From: Clostridia bacterium
GTDB lineage: Bacteria > Bacillota > Clostridia > Oscillospirales > Acutalibacteraceae
Length of the DNA: 49,660 nucleotides
Direction: 5' to 3'
Assembly: GCA_017399065.1 (NCBI GenBank)
Contig: JAFQEL010000017.1
Span: 1-49,660, forward strand
Shown: positions 1-7,493 of the stretch, one piece after another
Numbering within the stretch: position 1 is the stretch's first letter
How the letters are laid out: each line of letters starts with the position of its first letter
Notes under the pieces: generated by a model
What the model was told of the DNA's origin: nothing
Seen by the model: only the letters and a program-made list of their open reading frames with translations
The model's database searches: none
Program-made: the position numbers and the translations under genes

Positions 1-2
1 AG

Positions 3-344
3 GTACTTGAGTATTTCAAAAGCCGTGGCTACAAAATGGGCGTTATCAGCGACACTTCTCCTTCGCTTGAATTTACATTACAGCAGCTTGGCATTGCAAA
101 ATATTTCACGTCGTTTACTGCAAGCTCTTTAGTCGGTGCAGGAAAACCAAATCCTATTATTTTTAATGCTGCACTTCAGGCACAGGGCGTATCAGCGGAT
201 GAAAGCATATTTGTTGATGATTGCAAAGAAGAAGCGGACGGGGCAAGAGAACAAGGCTTTACTGCATTTTATCTTGACCGAAGCGGAGAAAACAATGACG
301 AATGGACGATACATAGCCTTAAGGATTTGTTGGATTTATATTAA
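3..344 (+). CDS. HAD-superfamily hydrolase, C-terminal part (5' end outside window)
   Basis: The open frame runs in from the left edge, so only about the last 113 residues are visible and the start lies upstream. The visible part has ISDTS (HAD motif II region, a Ser/Thr after a hydrophobic strand), a GKPNPIIF segment (motif III lysine) and FVDDCKEEADGAREQGF (motif IV acidic pair followed by the usual G-A-x-x-x-G helix). This order is typical of subfamily IA HAD phosphatases, which dephosphorylate small phosphorylated metabolites using an N-terminal Asp nucleophile that is not in the window. The substrate cannot be told. It is followed by a 260-base gap, so it is probably not co-transcribed with the next gene. 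Confidence 0.85.
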   Translation, partial: VLEYFKSRGYKMGVISDTSPSLEFTLQQLGIAKYFTSFTASSLVGAGKPNPIIFNAALQAQGVSADESIFVDDCKEEADGAREQGFTAFYLDRSGENNDEWTIHSLKDLLDLY

Positions 345-434
345 ATCAACAATCCTCCGTCACAGCTTATGCCGTGCCACCTATTTTGAAAAGCAATATC
401 ATCACCTTAAGAGATATAACTCAAAGGTTATCCG

Positions 435-485
435 TGTAGGGGCGGATATTGCTCGGTTTGCTGGCGGCTGATAGCCGCCCCTACA
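435..485. repeat. GC-rich intergenic palindromic element
   Basis: An 11-base arm TGTAGGGGCGG (435-445) is exactly inverted at 475-485, and a second nested palindrome GGCGGCT-GAT-AGCCGCC lies at 463-479. The element stands out as GC-rich inside an AT-rich 262-base gap and has no T-tract, so it looks like a dispersed intergenic repeat rather than a simple terminator. The rest of the gap (345-434 and 486-592) shows nothing recognisable. Confidence 0.6.
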
Positions 486-606
486 GTGAAGTTTTAGTTG
501 TTACAGCGTACTACAAAAGAAATCTGAATTCTAACGAAACCTTAAATTACTTTGAAAAAAGCAACCTGAAAATTCTGCATTACTTTAAAATGAAAGGACT
601 TTTAAA

Positions 607-1365
607 ATGATTGACTATACTAAAATAAATTCTGAAACGTGGGATTTGTGGGCAGAAGACGGTTGCCAATACACCTTGCCTATAAGTCACGAAGAGTACG
701 CAAAAACTAATGCGGATAATTTTGCAGTTTACCTTACACCTTGTATCACTGTTCCTCACGAATGGTTTGGTGATTTGAAAGGTAAAAAAGTATTGGGACT
801 TGCAAGCGGTGGCGGTCAGCAGATGCCCGTGCTTTCAAAACTCGGTGCAGAGTGTACCGTGTTTGATTATTCCGACAGACAGCTTGAAGCAGAGAAAAAG
901 GTGTCCGAAAGAGAAGGATACAATATCACAATCATCAAAGGTGATATGTCAAAAACACTTCCTTTTGAAGATGAAAGCTTTGATTTGATTTTTCATCCCG
1001 TTTCAAACAACTATGTTGAAGATGTTTATCACGTCTGGAACGAGTGTTACCGTGTGCTTAAAAAGGGCGGCAGACTGCTTTCGGGTCTTGATAACGGCAT
1101 TGACTATTTATTTGAAGAAGATGATCCGTTGAAAGTGGTTAATCCCTTGCCGTTCAATCCTCTCAAAATGCCGAAAGAACGGCTTGACGCAATGATTGCA
1201 AACGGCGACGGCGTGCAGTTCAGCCATACTCTCGATGAACAAATCGGCGGTCAACTCAAAGCAGGATTTACTCTCAAAGCATTATATGAAGACCGTGACG
1301 GAGAAGGCGGAAATATAATCGGCAAATATTATCCGCAGTATATTGCTACATTTGCTGTGAAATAA
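607..1365 (+). CDS. class I SAM-dependent methyltransferase
   Basis: This 252-residue protein has a Rossmann-type SAM site: motif I VLGLASGGGQQMP at residues 62-74, an acidic end of the second strand (VFDYS), motif II/III region GDMSKTLPFEDESFDLIF, and ECYRVLKKGGRLL as the post-motif. The family transfers a methyl group from S-adenosylmethionine to a small molecule or macromolecule in the cytosol; the acceptor cannot be read from sequence. The ATG is preceded by GAAAGGA at proper spacing. Motif I has GLASGGG rather than the common D-x-G-x-G-x-G, a variant seen in UbiE/Methyltransf_11-like proteins of Firmicutes. It leads a plus-strand run of small modifying enzymes; the next gene starts 9 bases after its stop, which suggests co-transcription. 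Confidence 0.85.
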   Translation: MIDYTKINSETWDLWAEDGCQYTLPISHEEYAKTNADNFAVYLTPCITVPHEWFGDLKGKKVLGLASGGGQQMPVLSKLGAECTVFDYSDRQLEAEKKVSEREGYNITIIKGDMSKTLPFEDESFDLIFHPVSNNYVEDVYHVWNECYRVLKKGGRLLSGLDNGIDYLFEEDDPLKVVNPLPFNPLKMPKERLDAMIANGDGVQFSHTLDEQIGGQLKAGFTLKALYEDRDGEGGNIIGKYYPQYIATFAVK

Positions 1366-1374
1366 GGTGAAACA

Positions 1375-2643
1375 ATGAAAATTATCAACACCTGTGACAT
1401 TATTAAATCAGTTTTTGCTGACGGCTTTGATATGACTGTATGGAGAAAATATGCAGGCGAAATATCAAAAGAATTGCCGTCAAAATGTGAAAACGACGCA
1501 AAAGAATATGATTTCAAAAAGGACGTTCTTCCCGTTCTTGAAGCCGCATTGAATGCAGATAAAATAGATTTTGTGAGCAAGAGTTTTCAGATTGTTGTTG
1601 ATACTCTGAACGCTAATCTTTCGAAGCTTTTTGATGCAGAACCCGATATAAATATCATTCTTTATCTCGGACTTTGCAACGGTGCAGGTTGGGCAACTAC
1701 GCTTGACGGCAAGAACACCGTTCTTCTTGGCGTTGAAAAAATAATCGAGTTGGATTGGGGCGACGAAACAAATATGCGTGCCTTGATTCTGCACGAAATC
1801 GGTCATCTGTGGCATAAGATGAACGGCCATTTGTATATCCCTGATTTTACAAAACGCAGAAAAGCCATTCAGCAGCTTTATCAGGAAGGTGTTGCTATGG
1901 TTTGTGAACATATCCTCTGCGGTGATAATGACTTTTATCATCAGGATAAAGACGGTTGGCTTGATTGGTGCTGCGAAAACGAAACCGAAATCAAAAGGGA
2001 ATATCTCCGCCGTATTGAAGCAAAGATAAGTGTTCAAGACTTTTTCGGTGATTGGTGTTCGTATAATGGATATTCCGATGTTGGTTATTTCCTCGGTTGT
2101 CGGTTTATAGAGCATCTTATGAAATCATATTCATTAAAAGATATCGCGAGTATGAATTATAAAAGACTCGATCAGTATTTTTCTGACTATGCAAATACAG
2201 TTATTGAGCAGCTTAAACCGGAAGAATACCACAAATGCTCAAATATCTGGAACATGAGATCTCAGCCGCTTGCCGATAAATGGCTTGATGAAATAAAATC
2301 AGGCAACCGACTTGTATTTATCTATAAAATCAACGGTGAATTTATAGGGGAGGGGGCACTGGTGTTTGATGTAGGTGACCCTGATTATACTATTCCCGAT
2401 AAACGTATTTATGTTTCTAGGATGATTGTTAAGAAAGAATACAGAGGTCGCGGCATCGGCAGTGAAATATTGGAATTCCTTATCTCAAAAGCCAAAACAA
2501 TGGGATATTCCGAAATGACAATCGGCGTTGATAAAGACAACGTCAATGCTTTGCATCTGTATAATAAATACGGCTTTGACAAAGTACTGTTTGACGGCAG
2601 AGATGAGCAGGGTGAATATTTTAAACTGATGAAAAGGATTTAA
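1375..2643 (+). CDS. HExxH metallopeptidase-like domain fused to a GNAT acetyltransferase
   Basis: Two parts are visible in 422 residues. Residues 1 to about 285 form a helical domain with HEIGH at 140-144 in a hydrophobic context (ALILHEIGHLWHK) and a downstream YQEGVAMVCEH helix whose E171 could be a third zinc ligand, as in gluzincin-type zinc peptidases. Residues about 310-422 are a GNAT fold: IYVSRMIVKKEYRGRGIGSEILEF holds motif A (RGRGIG, 357-362, acetyl-CoA pyrophosphate binding) and ALHLYNKYGF is motif B. The protein has no signal peptide, so it should be cytosolic. It is 9 bases downstream of the methyltransferase and 4 bases upstream of another GNAT gene. The zinc motif is seen; peptidase activity is only inferred. 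Confidence 0.75.
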   Translation: MKIINTCDIIKSVFADGFDMTVWRKYAGEISKELPSKCENDAKEYDFKKDVLPVLEAALNADKIDFVSKSFQIVVDTLNANLSKLFDAEPDINIILYLGLCNGAGWATTLDGKNTVLLGVEKIIELDWGDETNMRALILHEIGHLWHKMNGHLYIPDFTKRRKAIQQLYQEGVAMVCEHILCGDNDFYHQDKDGWLDWCCENETEIKREYLRRIEAKISVQDFFGDWCSYNGYSDVGYFLGCRFIEHLMKSYSLKDIASMNYKRLDQYFSDYANTVIEQLKPEEYHKCSNIWNMRSQPLADKWLDEIKSGNRLVFIYKINGEFIGEGALVFDVGDPDYTIPDKRIYVSRMIVKKEYRGRGIGSEILEFLISKAKTMGYSEMTIGVDKDNVNALHLYNKYGFDKVLFDGRDEQGEYFKLMKRI

Positions 2644-2647
2644 AGAA

Positions 2648-3154
2648 ATGAATTCGTTTACTGTAACATTTGAATATTTGAACAAGGCTGATTTTCCGAC
2701 TGTATCATCTGTAATTTTCAATATTCTTGCTGACAATATGGAGATAATTGCTCCTACAGAAAACACAAGAGAAGAGGACTATAAGTGTTGGTATGAGGGC
2801 GTAAATAACGGGTTGAAACGTTATGAGAGACAAATTATTCTTATTAAAGATTTTGACAGTATTATTGGCTTCTTTCAGTATTACACAAATAAAGACACCT
2901 TTATGATGGAAGAGATTCAACTTAAGTCCGAATATCAAGGCAAAAATATTTTCAGAATGCTTTATGGCTTTTTGCTGCCTGATATTAGTAAAGGCATAAA
3001 ATTTGTTGAAGCATATGCAAGCATCAAAAATCAAAAATCTATCGGAATACTAAAAAAACTCGGCTTGAAAGAAAGAGGATTGAGCAAAAACGGACGTTGC
3101 TTTCATTTCAAAGGAAGTTTTGACGATTTAATTAAATGGTACAGAGCGAAATGA
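2648..3154 (+). CDS. GNAT-family N-acetyltransferase
   Basis: The 168-residue protein has the N-terminal strand of a GNAT (FEYLNKADFPTVSSVIFNIL), a central strand IIGFFQYYTNKDTFMMEEIQL, and QGKNIFRMLYGFL in the motif A position. Motif A is degenerate (Q-G-K-N-I-F instead of Q/R-x-x-G-x-G/A), so acetyl-CoA binding is less certain than in its neighbours. The motif B region SIKNQKSIGILKKLGLKERG is well kept. It starts 4 bases after the preceding stop and sits in the same run of genes. The substrate is unknown. Confidence 0.7.
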   Translation: MNSFTVTFEYLNKADFPTVSSVIFNILADNMEIIAPTENTREEDYKCWYEGVNNGLKRYERQIILIKDFDSIIGFFQYYTNKDTFMMEEIQLKSEYQGKNIFRMLYGFLLPDISKGIKFVEAYASIKNQKSIGILKKLGLKERGLSKNGRCFHFKGSFDDLIKWYRAK

Positions 3155-3178
3155 CTTTTGAAGAGGTGATATGATTAT

Positions 3179-3970
3179 ATGCATTTAAATAATTTCGGTA
3201 TGCCGACGTTGATTGAAACAAGCGAGATTGAAGAGTGTGCGAAGCTGTGTGCGGAATTGGGACTTGATTTCATTGAACTAAATATGAATATGCCGCAATA
3301 TCAGCTTAATAAAATTGATGTAGATTATTTCAAAAGTATCGCCGATAAATACGGCATTTACTACACTATTCACCTTGACGAAAATCTGAATGTCAGCGAT
3401 TTCAACCCTTATGTTGCTCAGGCTTACTCAAAAACCGTTGCCGACACAATTAAAATTGCAAAACAGCTTGGTGTCAGAGTAGTTAATATGCATGTGGCAA
3501 GAGGCGTTTATTTCACTTTACCCGACAGAAAAGTTTATCTTTTCTCGAAGTACAAAGAGCAGTTTCTCAAAAGTATTGTTTCTTTTAGAAATATGTGCGA
3601 GACTGCTATCGCTGATGCAGATATTAAAATCTGTATTGAGAATTGCGACGGCTACGAAGATTTTCAGAGAGAAGCTGTTGAACTGCTTTTGGAATGCAAG
3701 GCTTTTGCCCTGACTTTTGATGTGGGACATAATCACGGCATTGGCGGAACGGACGAGGAATTCATTACTAAACACAAAGACTGTCTGTGCCATATTCATC
3801 TGCACGATGCAAAAGGCAAGAAAAATCATCTCGCACTCGGTACGGGTGAAATGGATATTGAAAAATATATCAGTCTTGCAAATGAACATAATTGCCGTGT
3901 GGTTTTGGAGACAAAAACGATTGACGGATTGAAGCAATCTGTGGAATGGTTGAAAGGATATACAAAATGA
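3179..3970 (+). CDS. sugar phosphate isomerase/epimerase (AP-endonuclease-2-like TIM barrel)
   Basis: The 263 residues follow the xylose-isomerase-like TIM barrel pattern: LGLDFIELNMNMP (beta2 acidic residue), YTIHLDENLN, LGVRVVNMHVARG, ICIENCDGYED (metal-ligand Glu), TFDVGHNHG (Asp/His), CHIHLHDAKGKKNHLALGTGEMD (His and Asp, then the conserved G-x-G), and RVVLETK as the last strand. These are the usual divalent-metal ligands of the family, which isomerises sugars or sugar phosphates, or acts as endonuclease IV; the LHDAKGKKNHLALGTGEMD stretch favours the isomerase/epimerase branch. The start is the ATG at 3179, preceded by GAGGTG; an ATG at 3171 is out of frame and stops at once. Its stop overlaps the next start in ATGA. 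Confidence 0.8.
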   Translation: MHLNNFGMPTLIETSEIEECAKLCAELGLDFIELNMNMPQYQLNKIDVDYFKSIADKYGIYYTIHLDENLNVSDFNPYVAQAYSKTVADTIKIAKQLGVRVVNMHVARGVYFTLPDRKVYLFSKYKEQFLKSIVSFRNMCETAIADADIKICIENCDGYEDFQREAVELLLECKAFALTFDVGHNHGIGGTDEEFITKHKDCLCHIHLHDAKGKKNHLALGTGEMDIEKYISLANEHNCRVVLETKTIDGLKQSVEWLKGYTK

Positions 3971-4548
3971 AACTGATATTATCATCTTGTGATTTCAGAA
4001 ACGAAAAATCGCAGAAATTAATTATGGATAATCTGCCTTATTCTATAAACAAGTGCAGACTGCTATTTATACCCAACGAAAAAGCAACGGAAGAAGCTGT
4101 TTCAGGTGATGTATATTATGACCGTATGCAAGAATTTGGATTTGTAAAAGAAAATGTTTATGTGTTTGACCACAAGTGTCCTAATAAATTCAGAAATCTT
4201 GATATTGATGTTATTTACATAAGCGGTGGCAACACTTTCGGAACACTTGATAAAATCAGAAAATGTGGCTTTGATAAAGATATTATTGATTATGTAAAAT
4301 CGGGTGTTGTTTACATAGGTGGCAGTGCAGGTGCTCATATTGCTTCGAAGAACATTAAACACGTGGAAAACTACGACGAAAACATAGTGGGTTCAACCGA
4401 TTATTCGGGCTTGGGTTTGTTTGATGGCATATTGATTTGTCATTACACAGAGGCACGAAAATATGATTTTGAACAACTTTCCCAACACAGCGAATTTAAA
4501 GCATACGCCCTAACAGATGAAGATTCGATTGTTTATGAAGAAGAGTAG
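3967..4548 (+). CDS. peptidase S51 / dipeptidase E-like protein
   Basis: This 193-residue protein has the class I glutaminase-like fold of family S51. YISGGNTFGTLD is the conserved strand-turn, GGSAGAHIAS holds the nucleophile Ser120 in a nucleophile elbow, and ILICHYTEAR supplies His159. Escherichia coli PepE, the type enzyme, cleaves Asp-Xaa dipeptides in the cytosol; whether this one has the same specificity is not clear. The frame is open from 3946, but ATG 3967 is preferred because AAAGGA lies upstream at good spacing and it overlaps the previous stop (ATGA), a sign of translational coupling. Confidence 0.8.
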   Translation: MKLILSSCDFRNEKSQKLIMDNLPYSINKCRLLFIPNEKATEEAVSGDVYYDRMQEFGFVKENVYVFDHKCPNKFRNLDIDVIYISGGNTFGTLDKIRKCGFDKDIIDYVKSGVVYIGGSAGAHIASKNIKHVENYDENIVGSTDYSGLGLFDGILICHYTEARKYDFEQLSQHSEFKAYALTDEDSIVYEEE

Positions 4549-4578
4549 TGATTTAGTTATAGACAAGGAGATAAAACA

Positions 4579-5031
4579 ATGAGTATTCTTACAGTTGCAA
4601 GCGGTCAGTCTGTTTACCGTGGATATGAATATTACACGCAAAACAAGGTTTTGGTACATACACAAATTAATGATAACGAGTTTGAGGGATTTGTTAAGGG
4701 TTCGGAAGATAAACCATATAAGGTTCATATTAATATTGCAAAACCGAAAACATCAACTTGCGATTGTCCTTTTGCAAACGGTAAAAGAGTTTGCAAACAT
4801 ATGGTTGCGGTTTTCTTTGCAGCGTTCCCCAAAGAAGCCGAGCAATATATCGCAGAATTGGAAGCTTATTTTGAGGAAGAAGAAAATCGATACGAAGAAC
4901 TTGACAATATGATTCAAGAATATGTAAAGAAATTAACTAAACCTCAGTTGCAAGAAATTCTGCTTCAGGTTTTATATGACGGTCCCGAATGGCAGTTTGA
5001 AAAATTTATTCGTGAATATGTTGAGTATTGA
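4579..5031 (+). CDS. SWIM zinc-finger family protein
   Basis: The 150-residue protein has a clear SWIM motif, C61-x-C63-x8-C72-x-H74, in the context TCDCPFANGKRVCKHMVAVF. SWIM fingers bind zinc and are found in DNA- or protein-binding proteins, including helicase-associated proteins; here there is no helicase domain. The C-terminal half is acidic and likely helical (EEEENRYEELDNMIQEYVKKL). A GGAG site lies upstream of ATG 4579. Its role is unknown; it is smaller than most SWIM proteins and looks like a stand-alone finger with a helical tail. Confidence 0.8.
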   Translation: MSILTVASGQSVYRGYEYYTQNKVLVHTQINDNEFEGFVKGSEDKPYKVHINIAKPKTSTCDCPFANGKRVCKHMVAVFFAAFPKEAEQYIAELEAYFEEEENRYEELDNMIQEYVKKLTKPQLQEILLQVLYDGPEWQFEKFIREYVEY

Positions 5032-5055
5032 CAAACTTATTAAAGGAGAAAAACT

Positions 5056-5640
5056 ATGCCAATATTTACAATAGCTTTTTGTGCAATAATTCTTGTGATT
5101 TATATACTTGATAATTTTCTCATAATCCCCAAAACAGCGACGGTAACCCTTAAAGAAAAACTGTGGTCAGGACACAACAAAGGCTACATAAATCACGCTT
5201 TGCATCTGTCCGAAAAGAAAATCAAAAAGGGACAAGTATGGCGATTGGTATCGTCATCACTTCTCCATATCGGAACGTGGCACATCATTTCAAATATAAC
5301 CGCAACACTCATTGTTGGCTATACCGTTGAATCCCAGCTCGGCTCGTTGAAAACCGCACTCTGCTTTATCGGCTCTGCGTTCGTATCGGGTTTATATATG
5401 GCATTTGTGTATAAGCTCCACGAGGGCGAAGGTGCATCAACAGGAATTTACGGTCTGATTGCAGTATTTGTTATGCTTGCCATTAAAAACGGAACTGTTT
5501 TCTTTTCTCCCGTGCCGACAATTGCATTGATAGTTCTGGCAATTTATACAGTCGGCGGAATGTTTATGGGCAAAGCAACCGCTTGGGAGCATATTTCCGG
5601 ATTTGCAGGTGGTCTGCTGATGGGATTTATTTTGATATAA
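5056..5640 (+). CDS. rhomboid-family intramembrane serine protease
   Basis: The 194-residue polytopic protein shows the rhomboid catalytic pattern: HIGTWHIISN (71-80, oxyanion-region His/Asn), GEGASTGIYGLI with nucleophile Ser128 in a G-x-S-x-G context, and AWEHISGFAGGLL with catalytic His179 on the last helix. Rhomboids cleave transmembrane helices of substrates within the membrane. There are about six hydrophobic segments. AAAGGAG precedes the ATG. It sits between the SWIM gene and a phosphotransferase gene and starts 24 bases after the former; no substrate is suggested by the context. Confidence 0.88.
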   Translation: MPIFTIAFCAIILVIYILDNFLIIPKTATVTLKEKLWSGHNKGYINHALHLSEKKIKKGQVWRLVSSSLLHIGTWHIISNITATLIVGYTVESQLGSLKTALCFIGSAFVSGLYMAFVYKLHEGEGASTGIYGLIAVFVMLAIKNGTVFFSPVPTIALIVLAIYTVGGMFMGKATAWEHISGFAGGLLMGFILI

Positions 5641-5653
5641 AAGGATATTTTCT

Positions 5654-6565
5654 ATGAATACAGATTTAATCAAATCGGTTGTTGAAAAGCAAATGCACAC
5701 AACGGTCAGCAAAATCCGTGCAGTCGGCAAGGGCGCAAGCGGAAGCGTTTATCTTGTAAAAATCACAACCAAACCTTATGAAATTGCTGTTAAAACGAGC
5801 AAATTCTATGATGCAATTTGCAAAGAGAAGGATATGCTTGATTTTCTTTCTCCCAAGGTTTCATATAAAGTTCCGAAAACATATTTTCTGCACCGTGAAA
5901 ACGACACCGTTTATCTCGGTATGGATTATATAAAAGGAATGAGTGGTAAGAGCAAATATCTTGCGTTTGTTCCGTCACGTAAACGGCTTAGAAACAGTAT
6001 TATAGATGCGCTTATGAACGCACAAAGCGTGCATAATGACAAATTCGGCAAATACGATAATCCCGTTTATGACACTTGGGCGGAGTATTACAAGGATTAT
6101 TTTGTTGATATTTATGCATTTACAAAAGCGAAGTTTGAGAAAAACGAAATTGAACCCGAGATTATGGAAGCGGTTGAGCTTATCAGCAAGAATTTTGATG
6201 AAATATTCAGTGTTACAAACAACATCGCCTGCCTTTGTCACGGGGATTTCTGGATGCCGAATCTGATAATTAATTTTTGGAAATCCGAGCTTGCAGGTGC
6301 AGTTGACCCGTTTGATATGCTGTGGGCAGAACCCGAATATGAGATATTCTGCCTGACACTCGGTTTTGGTGAAAAGCTGAAGCTTTATGATGAGTATAAA
6401 AAGAGAAATCCGACCTCAAAATACTGCGATTTAAAGGTTGAACTTTATGCTCTGTGCAACGAGCTGAACTGGTATATTCTCTTGGGCGAAATGGGACACG
6501 ATTATCTGATGTTCCGAGCAAAAAGATTGATAAAGATAATGAAAGAAATGGGATTGAGCCAATGA
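5654..6565 (+). CDS. aminoglycoside phosphotransferase/fructosamine-kinase-like protein
   Basis: The 303-residue protein has a protein-kinase-like fold of the APH/choline kinase type: GKGASGSVYLVK (glycine-rich loop, residues 26-36), IAVKTSK (nucleotide-binding Lys47), LCHGDFWMPNL (Brenner motif with catalytic Asp198 and Asn203) and AGAVDPFDMLWAEPEYE (metal-binding Asp218). These enzymes transfer phosphate from ATP to small molecules such as aminoglycosides, choline or glycated amines. The HGDFWMPN form and the following D-P-x-x-x-x-x-x-E-P-E-Y-E context are fructosamine-kinase-like. It ends in ATGA overlap with the next phosphotransferase gene, so the two are probably translated together. 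Confidence 0.78.
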   Translation: MNTDLIKSVVEKQMHTTVSKIRAVGKGASGSVYLVKITTKPYEIAVKTSKFYDAICKEKDMLDFLSPKVSYKVPKTYFLHRENDTVYLGMDYIKGMSGKSKYLAFVPSRKRLRNSIIDALMNAQSVHNDKFGKYDNPVYDTWAEYYKDYFVDIYAFTKAKFEKNEIEPEIMEAVELISKNFDEIFSVTNNIACLCHGDFWMPNLIINFWKSELAGAVDPFDMLWAEPEYEIFCLTLGFGEKLKLYDEYKKRNPTSKYCDLKVELYALCNELNWYILLGEMGHDYLMFRAKRLIKIMKEMGLSQ

Positions 6566-7434
6566 TTGAATTCATATCAAAAGAACCCATAAACAAAGGT
6601 TGGTCTTGTGACAAGAAATACTGTGTCACAACTGCTGACGGAACTAAATATCTTTTGCGTGTCACTCCGTTTGATAAAAGTGCGAACCATGAGAATATGT
6701 ACCGTATGCAGCAAGAAGTTGCAAAACTCGGTATTCCTATGTGCAAGTCACTTGAAATCGGCGAATGTGATGAGGGCATTTACATATTGCAGACCTGGGT
6801 TGACGGCAAGGATGCAGAGGAAGTTGTTCCGTATCTTGCAGACTCTGAACAGTATGCTCTCGGACTTGAAACAGGCAGGATTTTGAAGAAAATTCATTCA
6901 ATTCCTGCACCCGAAAAACAGCCGGATTGGGAAACTCGTATCAACGACAAAGCTGATTTGAGAATAAGAAAATATAACGAATGTCCGCTGAAATATGATA
7001 ACGGTCAGGCTTTTATTGACTTCATCAATGCTAATCGTTATCTTCTTAAAAACAGACCGCAATGTTATCAACACGGAGATTATCATATCGGCAATATGAT
7101 GATTGAAAACGGCAAGGTTGTTATTATCGATTTTGACCGCTACGATTTCGGCGACCCGTGGGAAGAATTCAAGAGTATTACCTGGTGTGCACAGGCTTCT
7201 CCGCTTTTCGCTTCTGGTATGGTCAACGGATATTTTGATAATGATGTGCCTATGGAGTTCTGGAGGCTTCTTGCGTTGTATATCAGCCTTGGCACAATCA
7301 CTTCTCTTCCTTGGGCAATTCCGTATGGTGAAGGCGAAGTTCAGACTATGAAAAAGCTCGCAAACGAAGTGCTTGAGTGGTATGACAATATGCAGAATCC
7401 CGTGCCCGTTTGGTATAAAAAGTTGCATCAATAA
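6562..7434 (+). CDS. APH-family phosphotransferase
   Basis: This second kinase-like protein has 290 residues. QHGDYHIGNMM is the catalytic loop (Asp173, Asn178) and VVIIDFDRYDFGDPWEEF holds the metal-binding acidic residues near 190-192. KYLLRVTPF carries the likely ATP-binding region. It resembles the group of small APH proteins that includes macrolide and aminoglycoside kinases and many uncharacterised sugar or amine kinases. ATG 6562 is chosen because it overlaps the upstream stop; an in-frame ATG at 6454 would overlap the previous gene by more than 100 bases. A hairpin terminator follows directly. Confidence 0.8.
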   Translation: MIEFISKEPINKGWSCDKKYCVTTADGTKYLLRVTPFDKSANHENMYRMQQEVAKLGIPMCKSLEIGECDEGIYILQTWVDGKDAEEVVPYLADSEQYALGLETGRILKKIHSIPAPEKQPDWETRINDKADLRIRKYNECPLKYDNGQAFIDFINANRYLLKNRPQCYQHGDYHIGNMMIENGKVVIIDFDRYDFGDPWEEFKSITWCAQASPLFASGMVNGYFDNDVPMEFWRLLALYISLGTITSLPWAIPYGEGEVQTMKKLANEVLEWYDNMQNPVPVWYKKLHQ

Positions 7435-7440
7435 AAATAC

Positions 7441-7474
7441 AGCCGGTGACTATCAAATAAGATAATCACCGGCT
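7441..7474. terminator. convergent terminator hairpin
   Basis: AGCCGGTGACTATC pairs with GATAATCACCGGCT (one G-T pair) across a 6-base loop, between two convergent genes. It can serve the phosphotransferase gene on the plus strand and the foldase gene on the minus strand. Confidence 0.8.
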
Positions 7475-7493
7475 TGTTAATTATTGTTTCTTA

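Noticed and set aside
136-471. Possible second small gene overlapping the HAD fragment
   Set aside because: It overlaps the better-supported frame and extends through the palindromic repeat; no motif or ribosome site.
607-7434. Integron cassette array
   Set aside because: No attC-like imperfect palindromes between genes and no integrase; genes overlap by stop-start codons, which cassettes do not.
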